Translations under genes and position numbers: made by a program
IMG/VR virus record: IMGVR_UViG_3300024496_000013
Location: 1-64,000 of that record
From: a virus
Length of the DNA stretch: 64,000 nucleotides
Strand: one strand, 5' to 3'
The notes under the pieces: generated by a model
Seen by the model: only the letters and a program-made list of their open reading frames with translations
Databases searched by the model: none
What the model was told of the DNA's origin: nothing
Shown here: positions 8,408-16,804 of the stretch, one piece after another
How the letters are laid out: the number at the start of each line of letters is the position of its first letter
Numbering within the stretch: the first letter of the stretch is position 1

Positions 8408-10210
8408 TTATAAAATTATGGCTTCTACTATTTTTATTATTTCTCTATCATCCGAAGCTAATGCTATAGCGAAATTATCTAGTCTATCTGTAGCTGCTCG
8501 AGCTGTACCATCGGCAGCAGCTACTAATCTTTGACCTTTCTTGATCGGACCAACTACTTTAACTGGTACTCTTCCTTTTAATGCTACCGGCTGTCCTTCA
8601 GCTTCACTGTTCATCAGATAAGCTGGATTTTGTGAAATAACTCCTATAGCTCTATCACCGTCTTGGCAAGCAGTAACTTCGTATTCTCCTCCTACAACCA
8701 TCACTGTGCCTACTTCATATTCTTTGTCAGTTTTATATATCTCAGCTAAATCGGCATAGTTAGCACTACTGGCTGTACCATTGAAAAACCTACCGTTAAC
8801 ATCACCGGAAGCAGTTCTTATTACTAGCGTATCACCGGTCTTGTTAACATCTGCTTGTCTGCCATTTACTGTTTGTGTATCTTTAGCTTGACCGTCAAAT
8901 AATACAGCCTTGATCGCTCCCGAGGCGCTTCTTATTGGAATAGAAATAACTCCAGGATTAGCAATATCTAAAGGATCATATGTTCCTAACTTGCTAGCAT
9001 TTACCGCAGATGTTGCTTGACCACTTAACGATCCTGTAAACTGTCCATAGAAATTGTCTGCTGTAAATGATCTAGTAGTGGCATTATACGCGGTAGTGCC
9101 AGCTGCGTTATTGATATTTCCGGTATGTGTGCCAGTAGTGTTGCCTGTAACATTACCTGTTAGATTACCAAAAAGAGACTGAGCATAGATATTTTTCCAA
9201 TGTCTTGACGAAGCTCCAAGATTGATAGTTTCGGTATTTGCTGGGAATATCGCTTTGGCTGTAGTAATATCGTTAGTATCATACTGCTGCCTAGAGAAAA
9301 TCATCATGTCATCTCTATCAGTAACTGAAGCAGCATTGCTGATACGGAACAGTATTACACCGTTATTTTGATTTTCTATAGTTGGTTGGTTAGCTGTATT
9401 GATATAGATACGCAGATCTTTTCTTACAGTTAGATCACCAAGACCAACAGTTAGACCTGCGCCAGAGAATGACACAGGATCGGCACCAGTGAATTGTTGT
9501 GCTGTACCTCCTGTGCTTCTAATAAAATCTTCTACTGGATGACCACCTAGTCTTTCTGAATTACTAGCGGTACCCCAGAATCTATAACCCGAACTGTCAC
9601 TAACTCCTGTATCTGATACAGAATTTAGTGTAACACCTTTCTTAATCTGCCTACCAGCTTCTGAAAAACCTGCGATACTATTAGTAGAAGATAAAGTAAA
9701 ATCGGGATCATTACTAAAAACAGCAGTAGTAAGGCCGCCGACCACAGCTTTCAATATAACATGGCTGGTATTATTAACGTCTTTAACTACCTGTGTAACA
9801 ATCTGTGATGTACCAAAACCTGGTGCGCTCTGTGGTCCAATAAGCACAAAGCTAGATCCGTTCCATGCGCTCAGCTGATTTGTATTAGTATCAAACCAAA
9901 GATCTCCTTGTGAAAGCCCTGCTGGCGGACTGCTGGCTATTTCAGCACCACTTGCTGACTTAAACTTAGATCCATCATAAAACTTTAATTTCTTTGAGCT
10001 AGAATCATACCATATCTGACCGCTTACTGGCTTGCTAGGCTGTACAGTATTAGCGAAATTTTCCAATAGATATAGGAAATTTTCGTTTTGTATCTGCCCG
10101 TAGCCAGTATAATTCTTACCTACGAATTTTAAATCCGTAGATGTATCAATAGAACCATCTTCTACATTAGTTAGAAAAGTTCCGTTATATCTATCTACTC
10201 TGTAAGTCAT
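8408..10210 (-). CDS. Tail-fibre-like protein, paralogue A
   Basis: This 600-residue protein opens with the N-terminal module shared by five genes here. Landmarks are RYNGTF, then FVGKNYTGYGQIQNENF, LLENFA, a GQIWYD strand and a GDLWFD strand, over about 135 residues. The middle contains low-complexity beta repeats (GNLTGNVTGNTTGTHTGN). The C-terminal domain from about residue 488 starts YADLAEIYKTDKEYEVGTVM and includes AIGVISQNPAYLMN, a domain found at the ends of aquatic phage fibres. The gene lies 28 bases after its upstream neighbour and has a late promoter element at 10229-10236. The shared module probably attaches the fibre to the baseplate. Confidence 0.75.
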   Translation of the reverse strand: MTYRVDRYNGTFLTNVEDGSIDTSTDLKFVGKNYTGYGQIQNENFLYLLENFANTVQPSKPVSGQIWYDSSSKKLKFYDGSKFKSASGAEIASSPPAGLSQGDLWFDTNTNQLSAWNGSSFVLIGPQSAPGFGTSQIVTQVVKDVNNTSHVILKAVVGGLTTAVFSNDPDFTLSSTNSIAGFSEAGRQIKKGVTLNSVSDTGVSDSSGYRFWGTASNSERLGGHPVEDFIRSTGGTAQQFTGADPVSFSGAGLTVGLGDLTVRKDLRIYINTANQPTIENQNNGVILFRISNAASVTDRDDMMIFSRQQYDTNDITTAKAIFPANTETINLGASSRHWKNIYAQSLFGNLTGNVTGNTTGTHTGNINNAAGTTAYNATTRSFTADNFYGQFTGSLSGQATSAVNASKLGTYDPLDIANPGVISIPIRSASGAIKAVLFDGQAKDTQTVNGRQADVNKTGDTLVIRTASGDVNGRFFNGTASSANYADLAEIYKTDKEYEVGTVMVVGGEYEVTACQDGDRAIGVISQNPAYLMNSEAEGQPVALKGRVPVKVVGPIKKGQRLVAAADGTARAATDRLDNFAIALASDDREIIKIVEAIIL

Positions 10211-10228
10211 CTTAGCTCCAGTTCCCTG

Positions 10229-10236
10229 TATTTATT
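10229..10236 (-). promoter_or_regulatory. T4-type late promoter (AATAAATA)
   Basis: The minus strand reads AATAAATA 18 bases upstream of the fibre gene that starts at 10210, followed by a GGAG ribosome-binding site. It matches the T4 late consensus TATAAATA at seven of eight positions and lies in the short gap between two genes. Confidence 0.65.
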
Positions 10237-10238
10237 CG

Positions 10239-10706
10239 TTAGAGTTTTTGCTTTTGAGCTAAGATAGCTTGCTCTTGATCTTCATTTATCCATGTATAGG
10301 CATCCGGGTTTGACGCATATGCCTGTACCTGTTCTGCGTGTTGATTTCTAGCAGCATCAATAAACTCTTTCATAGCTATAAATTCGTCTGTTTTTACAGC
10401 TGAATTCTTATCTAACATATCTATAATAATATTCAGCTGCTTGTGTATAGGGTATTCTTTCAAAACAGTGACGTTTGTGTTATATTTTACATAAGATTCT
10501 GTAAGGACTGGTTTATCAGACCGAGATCTTACTTCACCTGTGCTGTAATCGCCATACCAATAATCACCAGCTTCGTCATCTATTTCTACAGTCTTGATAA
10601 GAAACTTATCTAGATTTAACTGCGACGAATCTGTATCTTGTGGAATTTCTCCTATTAGAGTTCCTGTACTTTTTATAAACAATAAATTTCTTTCTACTTT
10701 TGCCAT
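10239..10706 (-). CDS. Putative fibre accessory or assembly protein
   Basis: A 155-residue protein with an N-terminal beta-rich half (GDYWYGDYSTGEVRSRSD) and a helical, glutamine-rich C-terminal half (residues about 95-155, with YPIHKQLNIIIDML and NQHAEQVQAY). The C-terminal half resembles small phage tail-assembly proteins carried next to fibre genes. It sits between two fibre paralogues and directly downstream of the 2OG oxygenase gene. A role in fibre folding or attachment is inferred; it could also be a small virion protein. Confidence 0.5.
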   Translation of the reverse strand: MAKVERNLLFIKSTGTLIGEIPQDTDSSQLNLDKFLIKTVEIDDEAGDYWYGDYSTGEVRSRSDKPVLTESYVKYNTNVTVLKEYPIHKQLNIIIDMLDKNSAVKTDEFIAMKEFIDAARNQHAEQVQAYASNPDAYTWINEDQEQAILAQKQKL

Positions 10707-10707
10707 A

Positions 10708-11205
10708 TTATCCTACCTTCCCCCATGCTAGAACAAGGCTGTATTTAGGCCTTTCATCTTGTTCAATTGTTGTCACTTCGTGCTCTAAGTGTATTGGCAT
10801 GTCTAACAATGCGCCCGGTTCTTCTTCTACTACGAAACCGTTACCATCTTTATCATACCATTTGAAATGAGGACGATCGCTCCTCAAAAAAACTAATTTA
10901 AATTTCCAATAACCCCCAACGCTGTCTTTATGTCTTAGCAAATAATCACCGGGATCATATCTATTAATAGTGTAACTGGTCACAAAACGTCGATCATCTG
11001 GTATGGTTTTAAATATAGCATCTTTAAGATCGCTATCCATATTAAAATAGAACAAACTCTTTAGCTGGCTATTTCCATATTGTGTGACAAAATTATGAGC
11101 CTCATCTTTTTCCCTTACAGAGAAACGATCTCTGTGCCTTTCAGCCAGTTCTATGATTTCGTCAACATTAGTGATATAGTTTTTAATCATATTAACCTGA
11201 GACAT
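10708..11205 (-). CDS. 2-oxoglutarate/Fe(II)-dependent dioxygenase
   Basis: The 165-residue protein has the metal triad of the 2OG-Fe(II) oxygenase family: H92-x-D94 (LLRHKDS) and distal H142 (LEHEVT). R152 (DERPKYSLVLAW) fits the 2-oxoglutarate-binding arginine. Relatives hydroxylate prolyl, lysyl or other side chains, and members are common in aquatic T4-like phages. It is embedded between fibre genes, overlapping the upstream fibre gene by 14 bases. It may therefore hydroxylate a fibre protein, an inference from position. The substrate is not evident. Confidence 0.85.
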   Translation of the reverse strand: MSQVNMIKNYITNVDEIIELAERHRDRFSVREKDEAHNFVTQYGNSQLKSLFYFNMDSDLKDAIFKTIPDDRRFVTSYTINRYDPGDYLLRHKDSVGGYWKFKLVFLRSDRPHFKWYDKDGNGFVVEEEPGALLDMPIHLEHEVTTIEQDERPKYSLVLAWGKVG

Positions 11206-12973
11206 ATTCCCAACTCGTTTGTGTACTGTTTATTCTATAGATCAAAAGATTGTTTCTTGTAGGATTTTGTATAGTTGTAGTCACTGTAACACTTGAAACA
11301 TAATTGATAGAAATCCATCTAGATGTTGAAGTAGCAACTGTCGATGATACATTCTGTATCGTACTTGCGATATGTGCTACTTTGTATGAAGGAAACGAAG
11401 TAGGCGGACATAGTTCGTTAAGGACAGATACTACTGAGCCAGCGGCTACACCTGTTATATCAAGTCCTCTAGTATCTAAGCTGAAAAACAATGGTATCTG
11501 AGATACTTGGGCATCAACATAACCTTTGTTAGCTGCGTGTAAACTATTAGTAGGAGCACCAGGTAAAGTGATAGCACCAGTCATCACACCACCGGATTTA
11601 GGTAAAGCATACGGATCGATGATATCGATATTAGCTGTACCGTCGAATAATACTCCGTTGATGTATTTTCCGTTAATTAACCTAGATGCTGTATCAGCAT
11701 TTCCGACTAATGAACCATAAAACTGTTTGGTACCATTGTTAAAAGCCATGCTATCATCGTTGGCGTAGAGATCTCCCTTAACATCACCTACCAATTTATC
11801 TATTAATGTAAGAGTATTAGCATTGATATTTGTGATATTGGCATTTAATGATGATACTGTGTTAGTAGTTGCATCAAAAATCAGTGTATTATCAGCAGCT
11901 CTTACATTACCTTTATGGGTTCCTACTGTTGTACCTGTAAATTGTTTAAGTACATTGTCTATCATCAATGTAGCATCACTGGCATATACATTACCTGTGA
12001 TGTTACCAGTTACTTCACCATATATGTTAGCTGCGAATAGATTCCTATATTTGAATAAAGAAGTACCTATATCGTAGGCGTTGTTTCTACCAGGAGTTAA
12101 CCCTGCGGCAGAAAATACAACAACATCATTATTATCAGTACCAACTGTGATACGAACTTTGATATTATTACCAAGTGTGTTTTGTAGTACAGGAACATTG
12201 GTATTTTCGACAAATACCTTTAAATCAGCATCATTACCTACTGTGAAACCAGCATCATCGAAGGTAGATCCTGATCCTGTTCTCAACACAAAATCAGCGA
12301 TAGGATGTCCTGCTAATTTGATAGAATCACTAGATGTACCCCAAAATCTAAAATTAGAAGTAGTTACTCCACTTATTGGTGTATCTTTGATCGTGATACC
12401 TTGGTTTATGCGTGAAAATCCCGGAATAACTGTAATGTTACCAATATCAAACGTATCATTGCTCATGATACCTATAACATTACTATCTGATATAATTTTA
12501 ATAACAGGATGCGCTGTATTTCCATTGTCTCTAATAACATCAGATCTCAGTCTAGTTTCACCAAAACCGGGTGCTTGATCCGGACCAATAAGGACATAAT
12601 TAGCACCATCCCAAACATTCATCTGTTTGTTAGTTTCATCAAACCACAAAGCACCTTTATCTACTGCTGTTAGCCCTAAAGGTGCAGTAGTGCTGCTGTT
12701 CGAAATAGGCATCGTTCTCCACGCTGCGCTAGAATCATAAAATTTTATCTTGTTTGTGGATTCGTCATACCAGATCTGTCCAATAACCGGACGCCTTGGT
12801 TGTGTTGTACCTCTAAAATTTTCTAGTAGATGTAGAAAGTTTTCATTTTCTATCGTACCATATCCAGCATAGTTCTTTCCAATAAATTTAATATCACTAG
12901 AAGAACTATCGACAGATTGATCTTTTACTTCTACAAAAAATGTTCCGTTATATCTATAAACTTGATATGCCAT
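11192..12973 (-). CDS. Tail-fibre-like protein, paralogue B
   Basis: This 593-residue protein has the shared fibre N-terminal module: YRYNGTFFVEVKD, FIGKNYAGYGTIENENF, GQIWYDEST and GALWFDETN. A repeat-rich shaft follows with many Asn, Thr and Gly. Near residue 480 a NKGYVDAQVS motif marks a known fibre-repeat type and precedes a distinct beta C-terminal domain of about 100 residues. That domain shares features with the C-terminus of paralogue D. It overlaps the 2OG oxygenase gene by 14 bases, so translation is probably coupled. It has no collar domain, unlike paralogues C and E. Confidence 0.75.
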   Translation of the reverse strand: MAYQVYRYNGTFFVEVKDQSVDSSSSDIKFIGKNYAGYGTIENENFLHLLENFRGTTQPRRPVIGQIWYDESTNKIKFYDSSAAWRTMPISNSSTTAPLGLTAVDKGALWFDETNKQMNVWDGANYVLIGPDQAPGFGETRLRSDVIRDNGNTAHPVIKIISDSNVIGIMSNDTFDIGNITVIPGFSRINQGITIKDTPISGVTTSNFRFWGTSSDSIKLAGHPIADFVLRTGSGSTFDDAGFTVGNDADLKVFVENTNVPVLQNTLGNNIKVRITVGTDNNDVVVFSAAGLTPGRNNAYDIGTSLFKYRNLFAANIYGEVTGNITGNVYASDATLMIDNVLKQFTGTTVGTHKGNVRAADNTLIFDATTNTVSSLNANITNINANTLTLIDKLVGDVKGDLYANDDSMAFNNGTKQFYGSLVGNADTASRLINGKYINGVLFDGTANIDIIDPYALPKSGGVMTGAITLPGAPTNSLHAANKGYVDAQVSQIPLFFSLDTRGLDITGVAAGSVVSVLNELCPPTSFPSYKVAHIASTIQNVSSTVATSTSRWISINYVSSVTVTTTIQNPTRNNLLIYRINSTQTSWEYVSG

Positions 12974-12984
12974 CTGTCGCTCCG

Positions 12985-14805
12985 TTATGTCTTAATACAT
13001 GGTAGCAATGCTACGTTTCTTGGTCTTGTTTCTGTGTTGCCACCCGGCTCAGTCCTGCCTAAGGCATAACGAGCTCCGTAATCTGCGTCTTCGTCATACA
13101 TGAAATACTGATCATCTGGATAAGGATAGTTTTTATTACCATTTCTATCTGTCCAATCTGATGCTCCATCATCTTCAAACCCATATACATCTTTGAAATC
13201 GTGTGTATGTGGTCCCACATCTGCGGACTGTCTTGTACCTAACACTCGACCAGTGTCTACTCCACGTCCTATGTCTAACCCTCTAATAAACTCACCACGT
13301 AGATCTGGAAGGTTAAAGGTGTTTACACCGTCGCCCGATCCCCATATGGTACTAATAGCTGCGAATAAATTAGGATAATCGGTCCTAGATACTGCGGTAC
13401 CATCACAGATCAACCACCCAGTTGGCGGAACTGCCATAGCAAAATATGCCACTTGACCAGTAGTACCATTAGGTGCGCTGATCCAAGTGCCGCCTGTAGA
13501 AGTTAAAACATTTCCCTGTGTCCCTGGGGCTACAAAATTAACATTACCGGCCCCTGCGCCTAGTAAAACATTGCCTGTAGTTAATGAACTTCTTCCAGTT
13601 CCGCCATGGGGTACTGATAGTATATTTGTAACTTGATTGCTAAGGTCTATGACAGGTGTGCCCCACACTGGAGGTTGATTAGCTCCTTGGGATTTTAAAA
13701 TATATCCTATCGTGCCTGCTGATCCATTAGTTACTAATTGGTCGCTTATCGTTATAGAAGTAAATGTTGCTGTACTAGGAGTTATATTTCCCACCACACC
13801 GTTGTGCTGACCTGTAGTATTACCTGTTAGATTACCTTGTACATCTCCTTGTAGATCACCAGTAAATCCAAGACTAGCAGATACACTAGTACCGGTTACA
13901 GCACCTTGTACTGGTCCATAATGTGTACCTGTGGTATTACCTGTTAGATCTGCGGTTATCCTGCTAGCAGAAAAATTACCTAGAGAATCTCTAGACACTA
14001 TCGTGTCATCTACATTGTTTGCTGTGGCATTGATAGACCAAGTAATTTCTGAACTACCATCAAATCTAGAACCCTGTATAAATTGACTAGCGTTGATACC
14101 GTATGGTGTTAGAGCTTTGATCGTTATGTTTGCGGTGCCATCAAATGCTACACCATTAATATTTTTAGGTGCTGCTAATTTAGTAGCGGTATCAGCATTA
14201 CCGACAACGTCGCCGCGCAATTTACTTGAAGAACTGACTGTTATACCCTTACTCAACTGATCGAATCCAGGTACAGCATCTAATGCGTTGATGGTAAAAT
14301 CTCTTTCTGCTGTTATCGCTACCACTGTATCATTTAATGTAGACAAAATAACTGGATGATATGATCCAGTAGTATCTCTTAATTTTGTAGATATATTTCT
14401 TGTTTTTCCGTAACCTGCGACACTTTCTGCTCCAACAAAAACAAATTGAGTTCCGTCATAGACATAAAATTTATTGTCTGTTGTATCTAACCATCCATCG
14501 CCGGGCGCAGCTTCTGTTGGTTCTGTTGCGCTGATAACGGTATTACCAACTATAGTCCAAGTAGGACCTGTGTTTACCCTCAGTCTCTTAGTCGATGCAT
14601 CGTACCAAATTTGTCCTACTAGTGCCTTTGGTGGAGCATTATTTCCTGCGAAGTTTTCTAACAGGAATACAAAATTTTCATTTTGTATTTCTCCATACCC
14701 GGCAAAGTTTTTACCTATAAGGCCAATGCTGGTACTTCGATCTAATGTACCATCATCTAGTTGGACTAGTTTATCTCCGTTGTATTTGTTAATCTGATAT
14801 GCCAT
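12985..14805 (-). CDS. Tail-fibre-like protein with tail-collar domain, paralogue C
   Basis: The 606-residue protein starts with the shared fibre module (KYNGDKLVQLDDG, LIGKNFAGYGEIQNENF, GQIWYDAST). A shaft of TGNTTGTH-type repeats follows. At about residues 445-515 is a phage tail-collar domain recognised by PPTGWLICDG and FNLPDLRGEFIRG. The end is a short Gly/Thr-rich tail with ETRPRNVALLPCIKT, as in gp12-like short tail fibres. The collar domain is the trimeric knob fold of short tail fibres. This is the second candidate receptor-contacting tip in the block after the 448-residue adhesin-like protein. Confidence 0.8.
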   Translation of the reverse strand: MAYQINKYNGDKLVQLDDGTLDRSTSIGLIGKNFAGYGEIQNENFVFLLENFAGNNAPPKALVGQIWYDASTKRLRVNTGPTWTIVGNTVISATEPTEAAPGDGWLDTTDNKFYVYDGTQFVFVGAESVAGYGKTRNISTKLRDTTGSYHPVILSTLNDTVVAITAERDFTINALDAVPGFDQLSKGITVSSSSKLRGDVVGNADTATKLAAPKNINGVAFDGTANITIKALTPYGINASQFIQGSRFDGSSEITWSINATANNVDDTIVSRDSLGNFSASRITADLTGNTTGTHYGPVQGAVTGTSVSASLGFTGDLQGDVQGNLTGNTTGQHNGVVGNITPSTATFTSITISDQLVTNGSAGTIGYILKSQGANQPPVWGTPVIDLSNQVTNILSVPHGGTGRSSLTTGNVLLGAGAGNVNFVAPGTQGNVLTSTGGTWISAPNGTTGQVAYFAMAVPPTGWLICDGTAVSRTDYPNLFAAISTIWGSGDGVNTFNLPDLRGEFIRGLDIGRGVDTGRVLGTRQSADVGPHTHDFKDVYGFEDDGASDWTDRNGNKNYPYPDDQYFMYDEDADYGARYALGRTEPGGNTETRPRNVALLPCIKT

Positions 14806-14825
14806 TTCGTTCGCCCGTTTTTATT

Positions 14826-16802
14826 TTAAGTCCTATCAAAAGTTGAGATAGCTAAATCGTAAGGATTAGGTTCTTCAACTAGAGGAGTTAACTGAGTCCA
14901 AGTAAGTGATCCGCCCGGAGCCGAAAGTTGGAACTCCCAGTAACCTCTTACAATGTACATTCTTGGTGGTTGTTTATTTTCTGGAACAGTACCAGATGCT
15001 GAACTGCCTGATACTCCAAGCGTCACCGGTACCGATGAAACATTTTCTAAGTAGTATCTATAAGTGGCTATTCTAGCTATAGTACCCGGATCATACTCTG
15101 CCGGAGGTGCTATCTGTGCTAAAATACTAGCCATCTTGGTCTGTGTTATCACAGTTTCAGGTGTTGGATAGCCTCCAAAAATATCAGTTATATCCATCGA
15201 CAATGGTATGTTTCTTGTTCTTACAAGATTATTAACGTATTTTTTATTTGTGGCTTCTGACAGTTCTGTCGAACTTAGCAATGAAGAAGATTCTGTTGTC
15301 TGTCTAGTACCTACACTATCTTCATTAGTGTTATGTATGCCCACTATCTTCACATTAGAACCAATAACGTTGATATCACCTAACGGTTCTATTTCTAGAT
15401 TAGTTGGAACAGCCGGATCGTTATTTGAGTATAATCCTGTTCTTCCGTTATTGGCTATCCTATTATTGTTTAAAGTGATATTGTCTATTACAGCCTGTAT
15501 CTGAGCACCAAAATTAGATAGACCAGGAGCATTAATAACAGCAGAAGTTAGTGTTATGCCGGCGCCTGTATCTTCAATAATCGGAATGCCGTTGATACTA
15601 ATAGTTCTATTAGAACCATTTACACTAATATTTTCACTAAAATTCCAAGTATCAGTAAGATTATCCCATAGTATTGTATGGTTTGTTGTACCTTTTAAAA
15701 TTAGACCACCGCCATCGGCATAAGCATCTGTGGATACTCCTCCAGACACATTAGCTAATTCTATATTCCTATCATCTACTTTTAATGTTGTACTTTCAAC
15801 TGTGGTAGTTGTACCTTGTACATCAAGATTTCCAACTATGGTAACATTACCACCTATAGTGGTAATACTCGATGGGTTACCTGGCATTAACTCTAAAGTA
15901 TCTACGTTGCCAGATACAAAAGTATTGTATGGTTGTATTTCTATAAAAGAAATGTTACTATTGTTCTTGTTTAATTTTACAGAAAACTTTTTATTATTGG
16001 CAATGTTTCTAATATAGATATCACCGAAGCCGTCAACTCCTAATTGACCTTGCGGACCATCACCCCATCTTATTCCGCCATTATTACTGACTGTTAATAC
16101 TTCTGTAAAAATATTACCTTGATCTTTTCTAGCAAAATAGATAGAATTGATATTACCAAGAGAATCAGAATTAGAAGCGGTTCCATGCCATTTTACATCC
16201 GAGTTAATCGGGTTGAAACCAATCTTAACTGATGTTTGATTAGCACCGGTGCTATCTTTAAAATTGGGAATTTGATTTCTAGTAGTAAATTCTGTACTAC
16301 TGAAAAATCCCTGTAATGAATTTGAAACATATACAGCAGCTATAGTTCTGTTTCTTCTAGACGAATCTTCAATAGTTTCTATTTTTACACCACTTAAACT
16401 CTGAGCGGTGCTATAAGCTGGGCCTATCAAAACATCGGCCAATCCGGTAAAGAAATATAGTTGATTGTCACTAGTGTTGTACCAAAAGTCACCTGTACCA
16501 ACATCTAACGGCCTTGCCGCAGAAAGTGCTGTGCTACCTACTGAACGCCATTGAGTTCCTGAGTAAACTTTTATTCTATTTTCAGTAGTGTCATACCATA
16601 ACTGCCCTATCAACGGTGATGCAGGCGAAGATCCTGCGCTGGCAAAATTTTCTAAAATTTGTACAAAATTTTCGTTGATGTACTGACCAAAGCCGCTGAA
16701 ATTTTTTCCTACCAATGTAATAGAAGTTGACGCAGTATCTATCTGCCCGTCAGCTACTGTTGCTATCGTCGTTCCGTCTGTTTTAGTTAAGATGTATGAC
16801 AT
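14826..16802 (-). CDS. Tail-fibre-like protein, paralogue D
   Basis: A 658-residue protein with the shared N-terminal module (LTKTDGTTIATV, LVGKNFSGFGQYINENF, GQLWYDTTE, GDFWYNTSD). The shaft is beta-rich with Asn/Ile/Gly repeats. A NKKYVNNLV motif near residue 520 is followed by a C-terminal domain (ITDIFGGYPTPE, MYIVRGYWEFQLS). Its order resembles that of paralogue B, suggesting the two share a tip type. It is separated by 20 bases from paralogue C and by 2 bases from paralogue E, so all are probably on one transcript. Confidence 0.75.
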   Translation of the reverse strand: MSYILTKTDGTTIATVADGQIDTASTSITLVGKNFSGFGQYINENFVQILENFASAGSSPASPLIGQLWYDTTENRIKVYSGTQWRSVGSTALSAARPLDVGTGDFWYNTSDNQLYFFTGLADVLIGPAYSTAQSLSGVKIETIEDSSRRNRTIAAVYVSNSLQGFFSSTEFTTRNQIPNFKDSTGANQTSVKIGFNPINSDVKWHGTASNSDSLGNINSIYFARKDQGNIFTEVLTVSNNGGIRWGDGPQGQLGVDGFGDIYIRNIANNKKFSVKLNKNNSNISFIEIQPYNTFVSGNVDTLELMPGNPSSITTIGGNVTIVGNLDVQGTTTTVESTTLKVDDRNIELANVSGGVSTDAYADGGGLILKGTTNHTILWDNLTDTWNFSENISVNGSNRTISINGIPIIEDTGAGITLTSAVINAPGLSNFGAQIQAVIDNITLNNNRIANNGRTGLYSNNDPAVPTNLEIEPLGDINVIGSNVKIVGIHNTNEDSVGTRQTTESSSLLSSTELSEATNKKYVNNLVRTRNIPLSMDITDIFGGYPTPETVITQTKMASILAQIAPPAEYDPGTIARIATYRYYLENVSSVPVTLGVSGSSASGTVPENKQPPRMYIVRGYWEFQLSAPGGSLTWTQLTPLVEEPNPYDLAISTFDRT

Positions 16803-16804
16803 TA

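Noticed and set aside
12081-12578. 165-residue open frame on the plus strand opposite a fibre gene
   Set aside because: It is antisense to a clear fibre gene, has no ribosome-binding site and its composition mirrors the fibre's codons. A shadow frame.
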